A stretch of DNA of 64,000 nucleotides from Quercus robur (Eukaryota > Streptophyta > Magnoliopsida > Fagales > Fagaceae), in assembly GCF_932294415.1 (NCBI RefSeq), contig NC_065538.1:46166843-46230842 (forward strand), read 5' to 3'. Made by a program: the position numbers and the translations under genes. Of the stretch, positions 23,957 through 35,088 are shown in pieces. The notes below the pieces were generated by a model, which was not told the DNA's origin, ran no database searches, and saw only the letters and a program-made list of their open reading frames with translations. The first letter of the stretch is position 1. Every line of letters starts with the position of its first letter.

Positions 23957-24150
23957 TTTTTTTTTGAGATTTTTTTTTTCTTTTTTTTTTGAGAAACCAG
24001 TCTATGAGACAGAATGATGCTTTTATTAAAACATAAGAAAACTAATCAAACAGAGCAAGGGGGATAATGTCCCCAGGTAAGTCTTCAACCCAAACCTGAC
24101 GTTCTAGTTCTAGCCCAACCCAAGATTTCTTTGCCAAAGCATCGGCAACA
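23957..24150 (-). mobile_element. 3' end of a LINE (RNase-H tail), poly-A at 23957-23990
   Basis: On the minus strand the frame VADALAKKSWVGLE, then VWVEDLPGDIIPP and a stop, matches the C-terminal end of the RNase-H domain of plant LINE-1-type elements. A poly-T run on the plus strand (poly-A on the minus) follows. It is a 5'-truncated insertion lying about 80 bp beyond the coiled-coil pseudogene. Confidence 0.7.
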
Positions 24151-24655
24151 GGCAATCAGTGGTGGATTGTCAAGCCCTTCGGTGTAAAGATTAATTTGTC
24201 AAATATATAAGAACCGAAACTCAAACAAAACAATAATATCATAAACCCACAAAGTTTAGAGAAATAATATAAACCCATATCAGCGATAATCACATGTAAA
24301 GAGAGAACCTGAAGATTGTGGGTGGTGTTGCCGATTTAGAATGGAAGAGAAGAAGCGCCGCTGAGTCGTCCGGGAAGAGATGAAGCGCCGCCGAGTTGGA
24401 TTGGATATGAGTGCGCTGCTGATTTGAATATGGATTGGAAGAATAAGCTAGAGAGTGGCGTTGACGAGTTGGATTGGATGAGAAGAAGCGCCTCCGATTT
24501 GAGGTTGTGGGTGCGCCACAAATGTGGTATCAACTGTCTGATTTGAGGGTTTTGTTTAGAGAGGCAAACAGAGCAATTAGCAAACGAAGTAGAGAGGTAC
24601 AGAAGCAAACGTGAGAAAGGAGAAAAGGCTGAAAAAGCGTGATATATAGATTAGG
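24151..24655. other. Spacer with short GC-richer direct repeats (24330-24530)
   Basis: Segments such as 'gagaagaagcgcc', 'gccgagttggattggat' and 'gacgagttggattggatgag' recur imperfectly. The minus-strand frame across them (24336-24608) has no recognisable domain. Confidence 0.4.
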
Positions 24656-24925
24656 GGTATGTTTGGATAGAACTTATTTTACTAAAATTGAAAACTGAAA
24701 ACTGAAAACACTGTAGCAAAATAATTTTTAAATGTGTAAATAGTACCGTGGGACCTATTTTTAATGAAAAAGTTGATAAAAAGTGGAGTTTGTGGGACCC
24801 GTGAACAGTACAATTATGCACTGTTTACAAAAGACCGGTCAACAGTTGCAGCTGAAAAAAAAAAAAAATTTTGAGAAAACGTAGACGCAACACTTAAACC
24901 TGCTATCCAAACATACACTAGATAA
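24656..24925. mobile_element. MITE-like element ('tgtttggat' family)
   Basis: The element begins 'gtatgtttggatag' and ends 'ctatccaaacatac', an inverted terminal repeat. Internally it has 'gaaaactgaaaac', 'gtgggacccgtgaacagta' and 'ctgtttac' segments shared with elements at 50331-51117 and 43811-44020. There is no coding potential. Confidence 0.7.
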
Positions 24926-25069
24926 CACATAAGTATTGAATTAACTTTGATTCATTCAGCGAGAAAAAGAAAAAGAAAAAAAAAAGACTTTGATTCGATG
25001 TTGAATGGAAAGATAATCATATGTTTGGATGGATGGAAATAAATTCATGACTCACATGATGACTATTTT

Positions 25070-25215
25070 TCGATCCTGGTCATTCCACCATACCCCCTCT
25101 TTTTTTTGGGGGTATGGCACCCACCTAAATCTAAACCGTTAAATGAATAAAAATTTGATCCGGACCATTCATTTAATTTGGAGTAATTTAGAGTAAATAC
25201 TGGCTACCGGTCAAA
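25070..25215. repeat. Hairpin-terminated repeat end (ccatacccccc .. gggggtatgg)
   Basis: A stem of about 10 bp separated by a T-rich loop, followed by 'cacccacc', mirrors the hairpin at the ends of the satellite-bearing elements (15850-15890 and 33700-33740). Here it leads into 'aaccgttaaatgaataaaaatttgatcc' without any minisatellite. Confidence 0.45.
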
Positions 25216-25250
25216 CAAGTTATATATATAAGTAAAAAATCTAAAACAAC

Positions 25251-27566
25251 CCAGTATTGACTGTGCGCTTCTCCTTCTCAGAAACAAATTTCTCTCTGTC
25301 ACGCTTCGGACTCTGTCACACTTCGGACTCTATCACGCTTTCGATTCAGTTTATCTAAAGAACCCAGAATTTGGCTTCTTCTTCTCTTACTAATCAACCA
25401 CAAGAACCTAGGATAGCTAAACAAAACCCAAAGAAGAAACAGTATCGGCCGGCGACGATATTTGAAATAGGTTTGTCTTTCTCTTTCTGTTTCTCTCAGA
25501 CGAAGTTGATTTCACTACTAATATACAGATTATTAAAGTTTCTTTGACTATCAACGCATGATTTGTCTTTAGTTTTATTCATTGTTAGTAATCGCTAATG
25601 CTATTAATTGATTTGGGTTTTTATTTTTATTATTTTGATAGGAGATTTGGGTGTTGTTTGTTAAAAGTTGATTTGGAATTTCCTCCTATTTGAGAAACAA
25701 AATTTCAATACCATGATTGCTGTTTTCTTTCAACTGTTTAGGTCCCCAAGTAAAATTTCAAATACAGTATTGCTATTAATTAGATCTTTTCTCTTCATGT
25801 TCCCCATATTAATTTCCCTGTTATGCTCACTTTCTTGGTACTGGTCCTTATATCAGTGAGTCTTGGAATTTAGCACATGGGTCCAGAAGTTCCATTGTAC
25901 GATGAAGTTATATATGTAGACACTGTTCTGGAAAAAAATTGGCATTGAAGGTGAAGGTAAGGCCCCGCCTCAATTCTTCTAAATGAATCTACATTTTTCT
26001 ACCTGAACTCCCATTTCATATTTTTTCTTCGTATAAATTTTGGAATGGTCATTGTTTGCAAAATAAATTTGCTGCACAAATGAATTCAAAAGCTTTCTCA
26101 CGACTTTATTCTATGGAAGCAGATTTTTTAGAACCCAAGGAAAATTACACTTCCGAGATCAAATAGATGTTGATGTACTATGATTTTTCCCTTTTAAGAA
26201 TTGTACTCAGTCTCAACTGATTAACAAGTGCATGAAAAAAAAAAGCTTCATTTTGTTTTGTCCAACCAATGAATTTTCCATTGATTAGACTATTTACTCC
26301 TTGGTGGTTGGTAAAAGTGTCATGTATGCTTTGTAGATTTGGTGATGAAGAGTTTATTTTTAGAAGTCAATTACACAATTTGCCTTAATGTTTTCTTCAC
26401 TCAAAATATTTTCAAAAAATCTCTTGAGATAATCAAGTTAAAAATGTTTAGTTGAAGTTTATCTTAATTTCTCAACAGATTTCCTTAGTGTATGTAATTA
26501 TTTATTTATCTTATAAATTGATGCTTAAAGTCATGGCTTAGTTCGTCCAAGTGAAACAGTGCTAGCACTTACAGTGCATAAGGCTAGAATATGGCTTAGC
26601 TCACTAAATGTTTTTATGGTTAATGAGTTCTTAGACTTCATTTTTTGCAATAGGAAATTTTAGACTTTTGTCATAGTTATTGAATCTTTCTTAGCAGATT
26701 ACCTTAGTGTATGTAATTATTTATTTATCTCTTAAAATGATGCCTAATGTCATGGCTCAGTTCATCCAAGTGAAACAGAGTTGGCACTTACAGTGCATCA
26801 AGCTAGAGTAAGGCTTTGCTCACTAAATGTTTTTTTTTTGATTAATGAGTTCTTAGACTTTATTTTTTGGCTATGATGATAGAGTTGGGGGTGGTGAATG
26901 TCATTGCAGTTCTGGCAGCATGGTGTGAAAGAGATTTAGGGTGGTATATCATAATAGGTTGTTGCATCTTCATCATAATCACAAGGTGAATATGTGTTTA
27001 CCCAAATCAATAGCTGATGTGTTTTTGTCATTATCACAAGATGAAGATAGCCTTAGTGTGGTATATTTATCTTAGTTTTAAAATTGATTTTATTATCCAT
27101 TATAACATTTGTATATGCCTTCTAATTTTTTATGATATAAGTTTTATGTTAAGTTGTGCGGTAGTCACTCCACAAGTATAAGTATTTGTGGGGTGTGAGG
27201 GATAAGGGATAGGGTTTAAGTTTCCAAGAGGGAACTTCACACACATATGCACTTAGATTAGGCTATAATAGAATTTTTATATTGTATAAAAAAATAAAAA
27301 AAATTAAAAACATTGATCATCTATGTTGTCCAGGACAAAGTTTGCAAGGAAAAAGTTTGCAATTCCCACAGCTTTCAATTGTGACTTTTTTTTTTTTCAA
27401 ATGTATGTCATTGCTTACCTTGTTTTTATTTCATGTTATATTGAGATAGGAGAATGGGGATAGTGGACCATTTTTAATTTATTAGTAAGATTCATTTTCA
27501 TTATATATCCATTTATAATATATTTCCTATTTTTATATTTAAAATAATTTAAATTTGGATTTTCAG
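25251..27566 (+). other. Putative leader and first introns of the PMD-like gene; tandem duplication inside
   Basis: Positions 25260-25475 look like a 5' leader (CT-rich, then 'ggccggcgacgat') ending near a GT. A possible small exon with ATG at 25878 is weak. Positions about 26484-26880 hold two copies of a ~217-bp unit ('ttagtgtatgtaattatttatttatc' .. 'gttcttagactt'). A SINE lies at 27155-27305. I see no other coding sequence. Confidence 0.4.
27155..27305 (+). mobile_element. tRNA-derived SINE-like element, copy 1
   Basis: The body matches the element at 43043-43194: 'gtagtcactccacaag', 'tttgtggggtgtg', a box-B-like 'gggtttaagtttcc', 'gagggaacttcac', 'cttagattaggct' and a terminal A-rich tail. 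There is no coding. The target duplication is not clear in this copy. Confidence 0.6.
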
Positions 27567-29628
27567 TAAAAAGCAAATAGAATTGATGAAAGCTAAGGGC
27601 ATTGTCGCTAAGATAAGCACAGCTGTAAGTTGAATAATACTTATAGTTTTTAGGTTATTGTTATTGTTTAGTTGACATGACATATTCATGGAGATCTTAA
27701 TTGAGTATGAATATCTATTACACGTTAAGACTAGGGGTGTCCAAGGCAACCCGGGAACCGACCCACCCGCCCAAACTGCCCGGGCCGACCCGAAAACCGG
27801 CCGACCCAATGCCAGTGACAGTTGAAGACGGGTCTCTGTCACCAAAAACCGACTTAGGCGGGTCGGATGGCGGGTTTTCTTCTTCAAAACCCGATATACC
27901 TGATCTGACCGACGAAACCCATGAGAGAAGGCCGGAGTTCCTAGATCCGTTCAGATTCATCAGTATTCCGGTGAAGGTTTGGTAGTTTTTGGTTAGATCC
28001 GGATAAGATCTAGGTTTTCTTCCTTAGATCCGGGGGTGAGATGAAGATTTTGCTCTGATTTGCGCGTGCTTTTGCTTCGATTTTTCTTAGATCCGGCGAT
28101 GAGAAGAAATTTTCTCTCAAATCTGAACTTGATGTGGGGGTTTTTGCTTCAATTTTTGCTTAGATCCGGTGATTTTCGCTCAAATCTGAGCTTGATGTTG
28201 TGGTTTTTCTTTGATTTTTGCTTAGATTCGGTAATTTTCACTCAGATTTGGGCTTGATGTGGTGATTTTGAGCTTGATCCGGTGATTCAAACTCAGACCG
28301 AGGCTGACCGACCCGACCGTTGTCAACTGGAGACCGATCCGACTCGACCCGAGGTTGTCGACGGTCGGCGGCGGGTAGTTAAGCCATTCACCCGATTCCG
28401 GCGGATCGGTTTCGGGTTGGGCACAAACCCGACCCGGACCGACCCGTGGACAGCCCTAGTTAAGACGGAGATTAGAGAAAAGTGGATGAATCTTGATGAA
28501 GATTCTAAATTAGAGTACAAGAAGGAAGCACGTGAGAATTTTGAAAAGTATGCTAATTTGTCACATAATATTCCTCGCAAATCACGTAAAGTAAGTATTT
28601 ACCTATGAAACTTTTAGCATTCAGGACTATGTATTAAATTTCATAATGAAACCCTTTTTATTCATTATATAATGCAGGTTTCATTATATTCTCGGTGTGC
28701 CCCTAATCGTGTTCATTTGATGGCTTTAAATTTAAATGAAAGACAAAGATTTGTTATTCGAGAAATGGGATTTGGTAGTATGTTGGATTTAAGGTCTATA
28801 CAGTTGGATAGAGATTTTTGCAAATGGTTAGTTGATCATTTTGACCACAATTCTTGTGTATTGGATATTTGTGGAAGGAGGTTACCAATATCCACTGAAG
28901 ATGTAGAATTTATTATAGGAATAAAATCAAGTGGGGTAGATGTGTCTATTGTTGCAAGCGCTGAAGAGATAAATCATATATGCCTACAACATGGATTAAA
29001 TGTGGTAGGGGATATACCAATTAACCTCTTAGAGGGTAAGCTGAAGGAGATGAAAACATCAGGAAAAGAATTTGTTGGTTGTTTTTTGCTGTTTCTATTG
29101 GGTACTTTATTATGTCCCACTCCAAAACCTTATATCAAATGGTCCTTTATCTCAATTCTGCTTAATATTGATGAGTTCAAAAACTTGAATTGGGCAAAGT
29201 TGGTGTTGGATTTTTTTATTCAAGGTGTGCGCAAATATAAAGAAAAGAATCGTGTTGGCGTTAATGGTTGCTTGCTATTTTTAATGGTAAGTTGTAGAAA
29301 ATAGTTACTTTCAAGAATATGATTTTGTTTATCAAATTTCTATGACTCTTTTGACTAAATTTCTATGACCCTTTTATACATATTGCAGTTGTTTTATTTT
29401 GAGCATGTCAATGTTGAAACGAATCTTGAACATGTGTCCAAACGACTTCAACCACGTGTTTGTTATTGGGGGAAAAAAGAAGTTAACCAAACGATGCTTC
29501 AATTACAGTCAATTGGAAGTTTTGACAATCCTAAGGTAATAATTGACTTTTTTTAATGTTTGACTTTTTATAAATAAGTTAAATATGTTTTATATATGAA
29601 TTATTATCCCCATGTCGTTGACACTTTT

Positions 29629-29666
<38 letters not shown>

Positions 29667-30539
29667 TAGTTGGTTGTAACACAAATGGATGGTGCACACG
29701 CGACAGAAAGTATTCCACTAGAGAAACAAGATATTAATGAATCTCATGCTATGCCATCTCAACATGAAGACAAGCGAAATATGGTATCTTTTTTCGACCA
29801 ATAAATCTTATGAATTTGATGATAATTTGGTGCTAGACATTTGTTGATGATTGTACCTATAAATTAATCCACAGGATTCTGTTGAAGCAATTTGTAGAAT
29901 TGAGCAATCAATAACAAGTCTTAGAGATGAAATGCTAGTCATGCAGAAAACCGTGACAAACATTCCAAACAATCTGGACACATTTAAGAATGACATTCTT
30001 TTGGAGTTAAAGAAAACAGCAAGGGAACATAGTGGACATTCCAATGACCTCAACTTAAATGATATTGTAGATGTTAAAAAAGAAATGAAGTCTGCATCTC
30101 CATATATAATCCAAGACACAATGGATCAAGATGATACAGTATGTGCTAAAAATGAATCTAAGATAGAGTCTACATCTCCAGTTCAAGACAAAATGGATCA
30201 AGATGATACAGGGCACATTAAAAAAGTATCTAAGATGGTGTCAATGAAGGAAGACTACAATGTTCACATTGCTGGGCTAAATCAATCTAATCAAAAACCT
30301 GGCAGTAAAACACCCTTATCTCATAATGTGGTAAGTGAATTAGTATTTGTTATTTATTTATTTTAAATGTGTTTAGGATGTTTAGTAGCAACATGAGTTT
30401 TTTTATTTTTTTTATTGCACAGGATGTGGATATGCTGCAATTAACTTTCCCTCATAATGTTCAACTTAAAGCATCACGGGTTACACCTTTTAGCAGGAAC
30501 AACTTCTCACCTCCAAAGCTTTCTCCTCATCATATATAA
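27567..30539 (+). CDS. PMD/DUF1985-like multi-exon gene with HMG-box-like first part; upstream exon split by a hAT element
   Basis: Exons with GT..AG borders, all joining in phase 0: about 27568-27624 ([11 protein letters not shown]), 27706-28590 (interrupted), 28678-29286, 29389-29535, 29670-29783, 29875-30330 and 30423-30539 (TAA at 30537). The interrupted exon encodes [19 protein letters not shown], then [10 protein letters not shown], resembling the last two helices of an HMG box. The 609-bp exon ([20 protein letters not shown], later LVDHFD and [11 protein letters not shown]) resembles the plant mobile domain/DUF1985 family linked to transposons and Ulp1-like genes. Later exons are coiled-coil and acidic, with a repeated DQDDT motif. 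A 727-bp hAT insertion at 27732-28458 splits the HMG-like exon and introduces stops, so the full protein is probably not made. Family names are from memory; function unknown. Confidence 0.6.
27732..28458. mobile_element. Non-autonomous hAT element, GC-rich, with 8-bp target duplication
   Basis: Ends are TAGGGGTGTCCA and, inverted, TAGGGCTGTCCA. The 8-bp direct repeat GTTAAGAC flanks it at 27724-27731 and 28459-28466. The outer thirds are rich in 'cgacccg/cgggtcgg' and much more GC-rich than the surroundings. The middle holds three imperfect direct repeats of about 62-73 bp starting at 28087, 28160 and 28222 ('ttagatccggtgattttcgctcaaat' type). No transposase is encoded. It lies in an exon of the PMD-like gene; element plus one duplication totals 735 bp, a multiple of three, but in-frame stops remain. 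Confidence 0.9.
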
Positions 30540-30597
30540 ATTTTGGCAACTTCCTCAGTAGATCTTTTCTGTCAGCTCCAGCAAGTGCCTTGCTTAT
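30511..30597 (-). pseudogene. Lone 29-codon exon of an unidentified gene, antisense to the last PMD-like exon
   Basis: On the minus strand an acceptor (TTTTTGCAG) precedes an open exon encoding [19 protein letters not shown] and then [10 protein letters not shown], followed by a GTGAGAAG donor. The exon is 87 bp, phase 0 at both ends. The peptide looks like a real conserved plant protein segment, but I cannot name the family. It overlaps the final coding exon of the PMD-like gene (30423-30539) on the other strand, so that gene's C-terminus may be read through an older antisense exon. No partner exon is identifiable up to 32.1 kb. Confidence 0.5.
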
Positions 30598-31771
30598 CTG
30601 CAAAAACTAAACTAATTAGTACTTCAGCCTAAAAACATTTTGAAAAATAAATAAATAAACAGTGCATCTGAGCTGTTAATTGTATGAACAGTATATAAAC
30701 CACATCAATAGCCCAAAAGTGAATCAATAGCCCAATACTTACTGATGCATCACATTGCTGTTTAATTAGGCCAAAGAATTACATACATTTACATATTTCT
30801 TGATACTATGACTTTAAATGAAATATTTTTACTCTATAGGCTCAAAAATGTGACAAAAACACATGTATTACTCCAATTAATTAGAACCTAAGGAGACAGA
30901 TGAACAACATTCTCATTACAAAGCCACTAACAAAGATACTTGCACAATTTGGTTTTCCATCAAATAAACCAGATTTTAAATCATTAAAGTGTCAAAACGA
31001 ACACATACACCACTCTACTTAATTGATAACCTAGGGAAACATAGACACCCAAGACCAAATAAGTTGGATTTCAGTAGGTATATTTCTCAAACATCTTCAG
31101 TGCATTTCACAACTCAAACCACAGCAGTAACATAGGGAATGAAAAAAAACTGATCCATTGTGACAAACTTCAAACTAAGAAATTATTATCAAGCTAAGAA
31201 TCATAGTTCTGTTTCAGTGAAAGAAACTAAGGAATAAGAAATGGATACTCTTAGGCAAAGAAATCTGGATCAGAGGAAAAAATCATAGATTTAGTATCAA
31301 CATTTCCAAAATGCCAAAGCCAAGAGACCCATACACACAACAATTACAAGAAAACCCATATTCATTCAATCACAACAGATTCGGCCATATTGCAAAGCCC
31401 CAATTTTCAAACTCAAGCAAAACCATCAAGCTTTACACTCAACAAGAAAACCCATTAATCAAGCTAATAAAAAAAAAATTCCAATTTCCATACACATAGC
31501 ATCACAGTTTTAGCATAAAAATCCAAAAAAAAAGGCAGAATACAGAGAGATAAACTAAAACTCTATGAAGCACTTCAACAAACATCTTCAATGCCCACCC
31601 AAAAACCAGCTTTAAAAATGCCAATAATAACAGTTATTGCTAATACCAGAAATCCAAACAAGAAAACCCATTCATCAAGCTAATCAAAACTGAAAAAAAA
31701 AATGTTATTCATCAAACTAATAAAAAAAGGAAACAAAATGAGTGTCAAAGGGGTTTCAGTCTTGTCTAAAA

Positions 31772-31819
<48 letters not shown>

Positions 31820-32330
31820 TGAAAAAAAAATAAAAGAGAATGAAAATAAAGAATAAGAGAGCTGGACCCGCGGCCACCAGTGGTTGTGACGTCGATGAGA
31901 AGCACCGCCAACGGCGATAGGTGTGAGTGGAAGCAGAAGCTCGGCCACGGTTGGGCTTGAGAGAAGGAGAAAACAGAGAAACCTAGATGAGAGAGAGAGA
32001 GAAATAGTGAGACGAGGAGAATGCCATAGCGGCAAGCATCACCGGTTGTGGTGAGGGATTTGGTGGCTGCTAGCTATAGCCATGGAGATTCAACCATAGA
32101 CAAAGGTTTGGTGGAAGAGAGAAATATTTTGAATTTTTTTGGTTCTGATGAGAAGCTTAGGTAGGAAGCAGTGAGGAGAGAGCAAATTGAATTGGCAAAG
32201 AGCTGAGCACACGGATTGCCAGCCTGGTATGATGAGGTGTCAAGTAAATGAGTCTTTAGATTAAATGGACGCCTGAGATTTGTGGGGTATTGCAATACCT
32301 ATGGGATGTGAATCCATTTTTTATTATAGG
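30598..32330. other. AT-rich stretch, probable introns/relic of a minus-strand gene; poly-A at 31774-31816
   Basis: No coding frame with a known domain. Segments such as 'aaacatcttcagtgcatttc' (31090) resemble 3725-3755. A GC-richer block at 31860-32090 could be an old first exon on the minus strand (ATG in 'ccatgg' near 32080), but no protein is recognisable. Confidence 0.35.
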
Positions 32331-33735
32331 AAAGCGCAGCATGGTGGTACTACTCAATGTAAAGATAGTACCATTAAATGTGAGAGAAAATAAGACAATT
32401 AGGGAATGTGATAAAAGTGCAGTGACATGTGATGCAGGTGCTACATAATGTGAGGATAGTACCATTAAATGTAAGAAAAAAATAAGGAAATTATTGAATG
32501 TGACAAAAGTACAGTTACATGTGATGTTAGTACTACTCAATGTGAGGATGGTAACATAAAATGTGAGAAAAAAAATAAAGGAACTATCGAATGTGACAAA
32601 AGTACAGTAACATGTAATGTTGGTACTGCGCAATGTGAGGCTGGTATCATAAAATGTGAGAAAAAATAAGAGAACCACTGAATGTGACAATAGTCACATA
32701 TGATGTTGATATTGCGCAATGTGAGGATAATACCATAAAATGTGAGAAAAAAAAAATAAGGAAACCATCGAATGTGACAAAAGTACAATTATATGTGATA
32801 TTGGTACTACGTAATGTAAGGATGGTACCATAAAATGTGAGAAAAAAATATGGGAACCATCGAATGTGACAAAAGTACAGTCACATGTGATGTTGGTACT
32901 GCGCAATGTGAGGATAGTATCATCAAATGTGAGAAAAAAAAAATTAAGGAACTACCGAATGTGATAAAAATACAGTTACATGTGATCTTGGTACTACGTA
33001 ATGTGAGGATAGTACCATAAAATGTGAAAAAAGAAGGGAATCGTCGAATGTGACTAAAGTACAGTCACATGTGATGTTGGTACTGCACAATGTGAGGATA
33101 GTACCATCAAATGTGAGAAAAAAATAAAGGAACTACTGAATGTGACAAAAATACAGTCACATGTGATGTTGGTACTGCACAATGTGAGGATTGTACTATC
33201 AAATGTGAGAAAAAATAAAGGAACCACCAAATGTGACAAAAATACAGTCACATGTGATGTTAGTACTGCACAATGTGAGGATGGTACCATCAAATGTGAG
33301 GAAAAAAAATAAGGAAACCACCGAATGTGACAAAAATACAGTCACATGTGATGTTGGTACTGTACAATGTGAGGATGGTACCATCCAATGTGAGAACAAA
33401 TAAATGAACCACTGAATGTGACAAAAGTACAGTCACATGTGATGTTGATACTGCGCAATGTGAGGATGGTGCCATCAAATGTGAGAAAAAAGAAGAAGAA
33501 GAGAATCACCGAATGTGACAAAAGTACAATCACATGTGATGTTTGTACTGCACAATGTGAGGATGGTACCATCAAATGTGAGAAAAAATAAGGGAACTAC
33601 CGAATGTGACAAAAGTACAGTTATATGTGATGTTAGTACTACACAATGTGATGATGGTACCATCAAATGTAATGTTTTGGTAACCTGGTATAGCAGGTTG
33701 CCTACTAGTGGGTACCGTACCCCCAAAAAAAGGGG
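32331..33735 (-). repeat. Satellite-bearing element, copy 2 (inverted relative to copy 1)
   Basis: Units recur about every 92 bp, marked by 'acatgtgatgttggtac' near 32517, 32609, 32697, 32790, 32884, 32978, 33068, 33160, 33252, 33345, 33436, 33530 and 33620. The right end (33675-33735) carries 'gtaacctggtatagcagg', 'cctactagtgggtaccgtacc' and a C5-A7-G6 hairpin, the reverse complement of the start of copy 1. Several overlapping minus-strand frames are translations of the repeat. Unit consensus differs from copy 1 (for example 'ggtac' for 'ggttc'), so the arrays evolved separately. Confidence 0.9.
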
Positions 33736-34064
33736 GGTACGCTAGAATTACCCCTTATATATAAAATGATTGCCTAATTTTAATTACTCATTCCGTTCAT
33801 TGAATTTTTATTTTCTTTAGTTGGTAAATAGTTAATATGGTAATTGGGTAGATAACTTGTGATTGCTTAACTCAATCAAGACTAGTTCCTTTTCATATGG
33901 GGTTGCTATGCTTTATCTTATTTTATTTTATTTTTCATTATTTGAATTACTTTAATTTGATTGATTAATAAATTCTATAAAAAAAATAACATAACAAAAA
34001 ATTTTTAATTCTTGCAATTGTCATTTAATTTTCATAAATTTTAGAGTTAGGGTTTTCGTGACTT
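33736..34064. other. AT-rich spacer between satellite element and duplicated GLR flank
   Basis: Simple AT-rich sequence, nothing recognised. Confidence 0.4.
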
Positions 34065-35035
34065 TAAGTTAGGATATTTGGAAATAAGGAAATTCAGAAA
34101 ATAATTAATTTGGAGAAGATTTAGTCTTTAAAAATGAATGAAATATCACATTTACATAAGTGAGCTAAGTCAAATGAAATTGGAATAGTTAATTTAGGAC
34201 ATATCTTAAGGGGCACTTAAAAATAAAATCTTTCGTAAACAATGAGAATCAAATCATTTTTAAGTCATTTTCAAATTCAAAATTGGGAAAGATAATGGTT
34301 TTAAATAAATTAAATGCTAAAATATTTTTTAATAAAAGATATAGTCAATTAGGTTTAAATTTCAAATTTGATTCTAATTCATTTTAAGTCAATTTAAGTT
34401 TTGAACTTCTCTCTCTCTCTGACTCTACGTAGTCTCTGACAGTAGAAGTTATGTACTCACCTTTCCTTGTGAGTTTTCAACCTCTCTAATCTGCTTTCTT
34501 ATCAAATTAGAATCTCATGAAGTAGCTGTTTCTGAACAGCAGGCTCAGTTTAGCATTTTGTTCAGATAATTTGAAATCTTGGTTATCAAACCATTAATGT
34601 CTCATTATGTCAATCTTTCTAAAAAAATCGAGTTCAATTCCTTCAACCATTGCAAGGTCAATGTTCTGATATCAAATGTAATGAAAAATTTATGAAGTTG
34701 GACTCTTAGGGAAATTAGTGGTAAATAGACCAATTTGAGGTAGTTGACTTCCAAGAAAAGAGAATGAGAGAAACAAATAGGTTGAAAGGAAAGAATAAAT
34801 GTATATGACTAGTTTCTTATTGAGGTTCAATAATATTGACACATATTTATACAGGCTGGTTTACATCGAGTTCTCTAGTTAGTTTACTCAAACTCGTAAA
34901 ATTAATTGAGTGAGACAACTAGCTAACTCACCAGCCAACTAATTATAACAAATTCTTAACAACCCTTTACAATACCCCTTAACCCTTCCAACAATTAGAA
35001 GTAAATATTACAACATTTGGAGTCATTAAAAAAAT
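34065..35035. repeat. Duplicated segment, copy A (GLR 3' flank)
   Basis: The segment matches 49436-49448 plus 50282-51717, and 59858-60245, in the same orientation and order, with scattered substitutions. It includes a (CT)n run at 34410-34420 and the 'aacaaataggttgaaagg' and 'gctaactcaccagccaactaatt' stretches. It ends about 50 bp before the GLR stop codon, so it is the GLR 3' flank. It lacks the insertions found in copy B and so acts as an empty-site reference. Confidence 0.9.
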
Positions 35036-35088
35036 TCCTCTATAACCTACCTATCCCACTTTGTGTATTCAACAAGGAGTTCTATCAT

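Noticed and set aside
25668-25859. 63-residue hydrophobic plus-strand frame
   Set aside because: In the presumed first intron of the PMD-like gene; no signal, domain or splice support.
32256-33726. Multiple minus-strand frames over the second array
   Set aside because: Same repeat in inverted orientation; frames exist only because the unit lacks stops.
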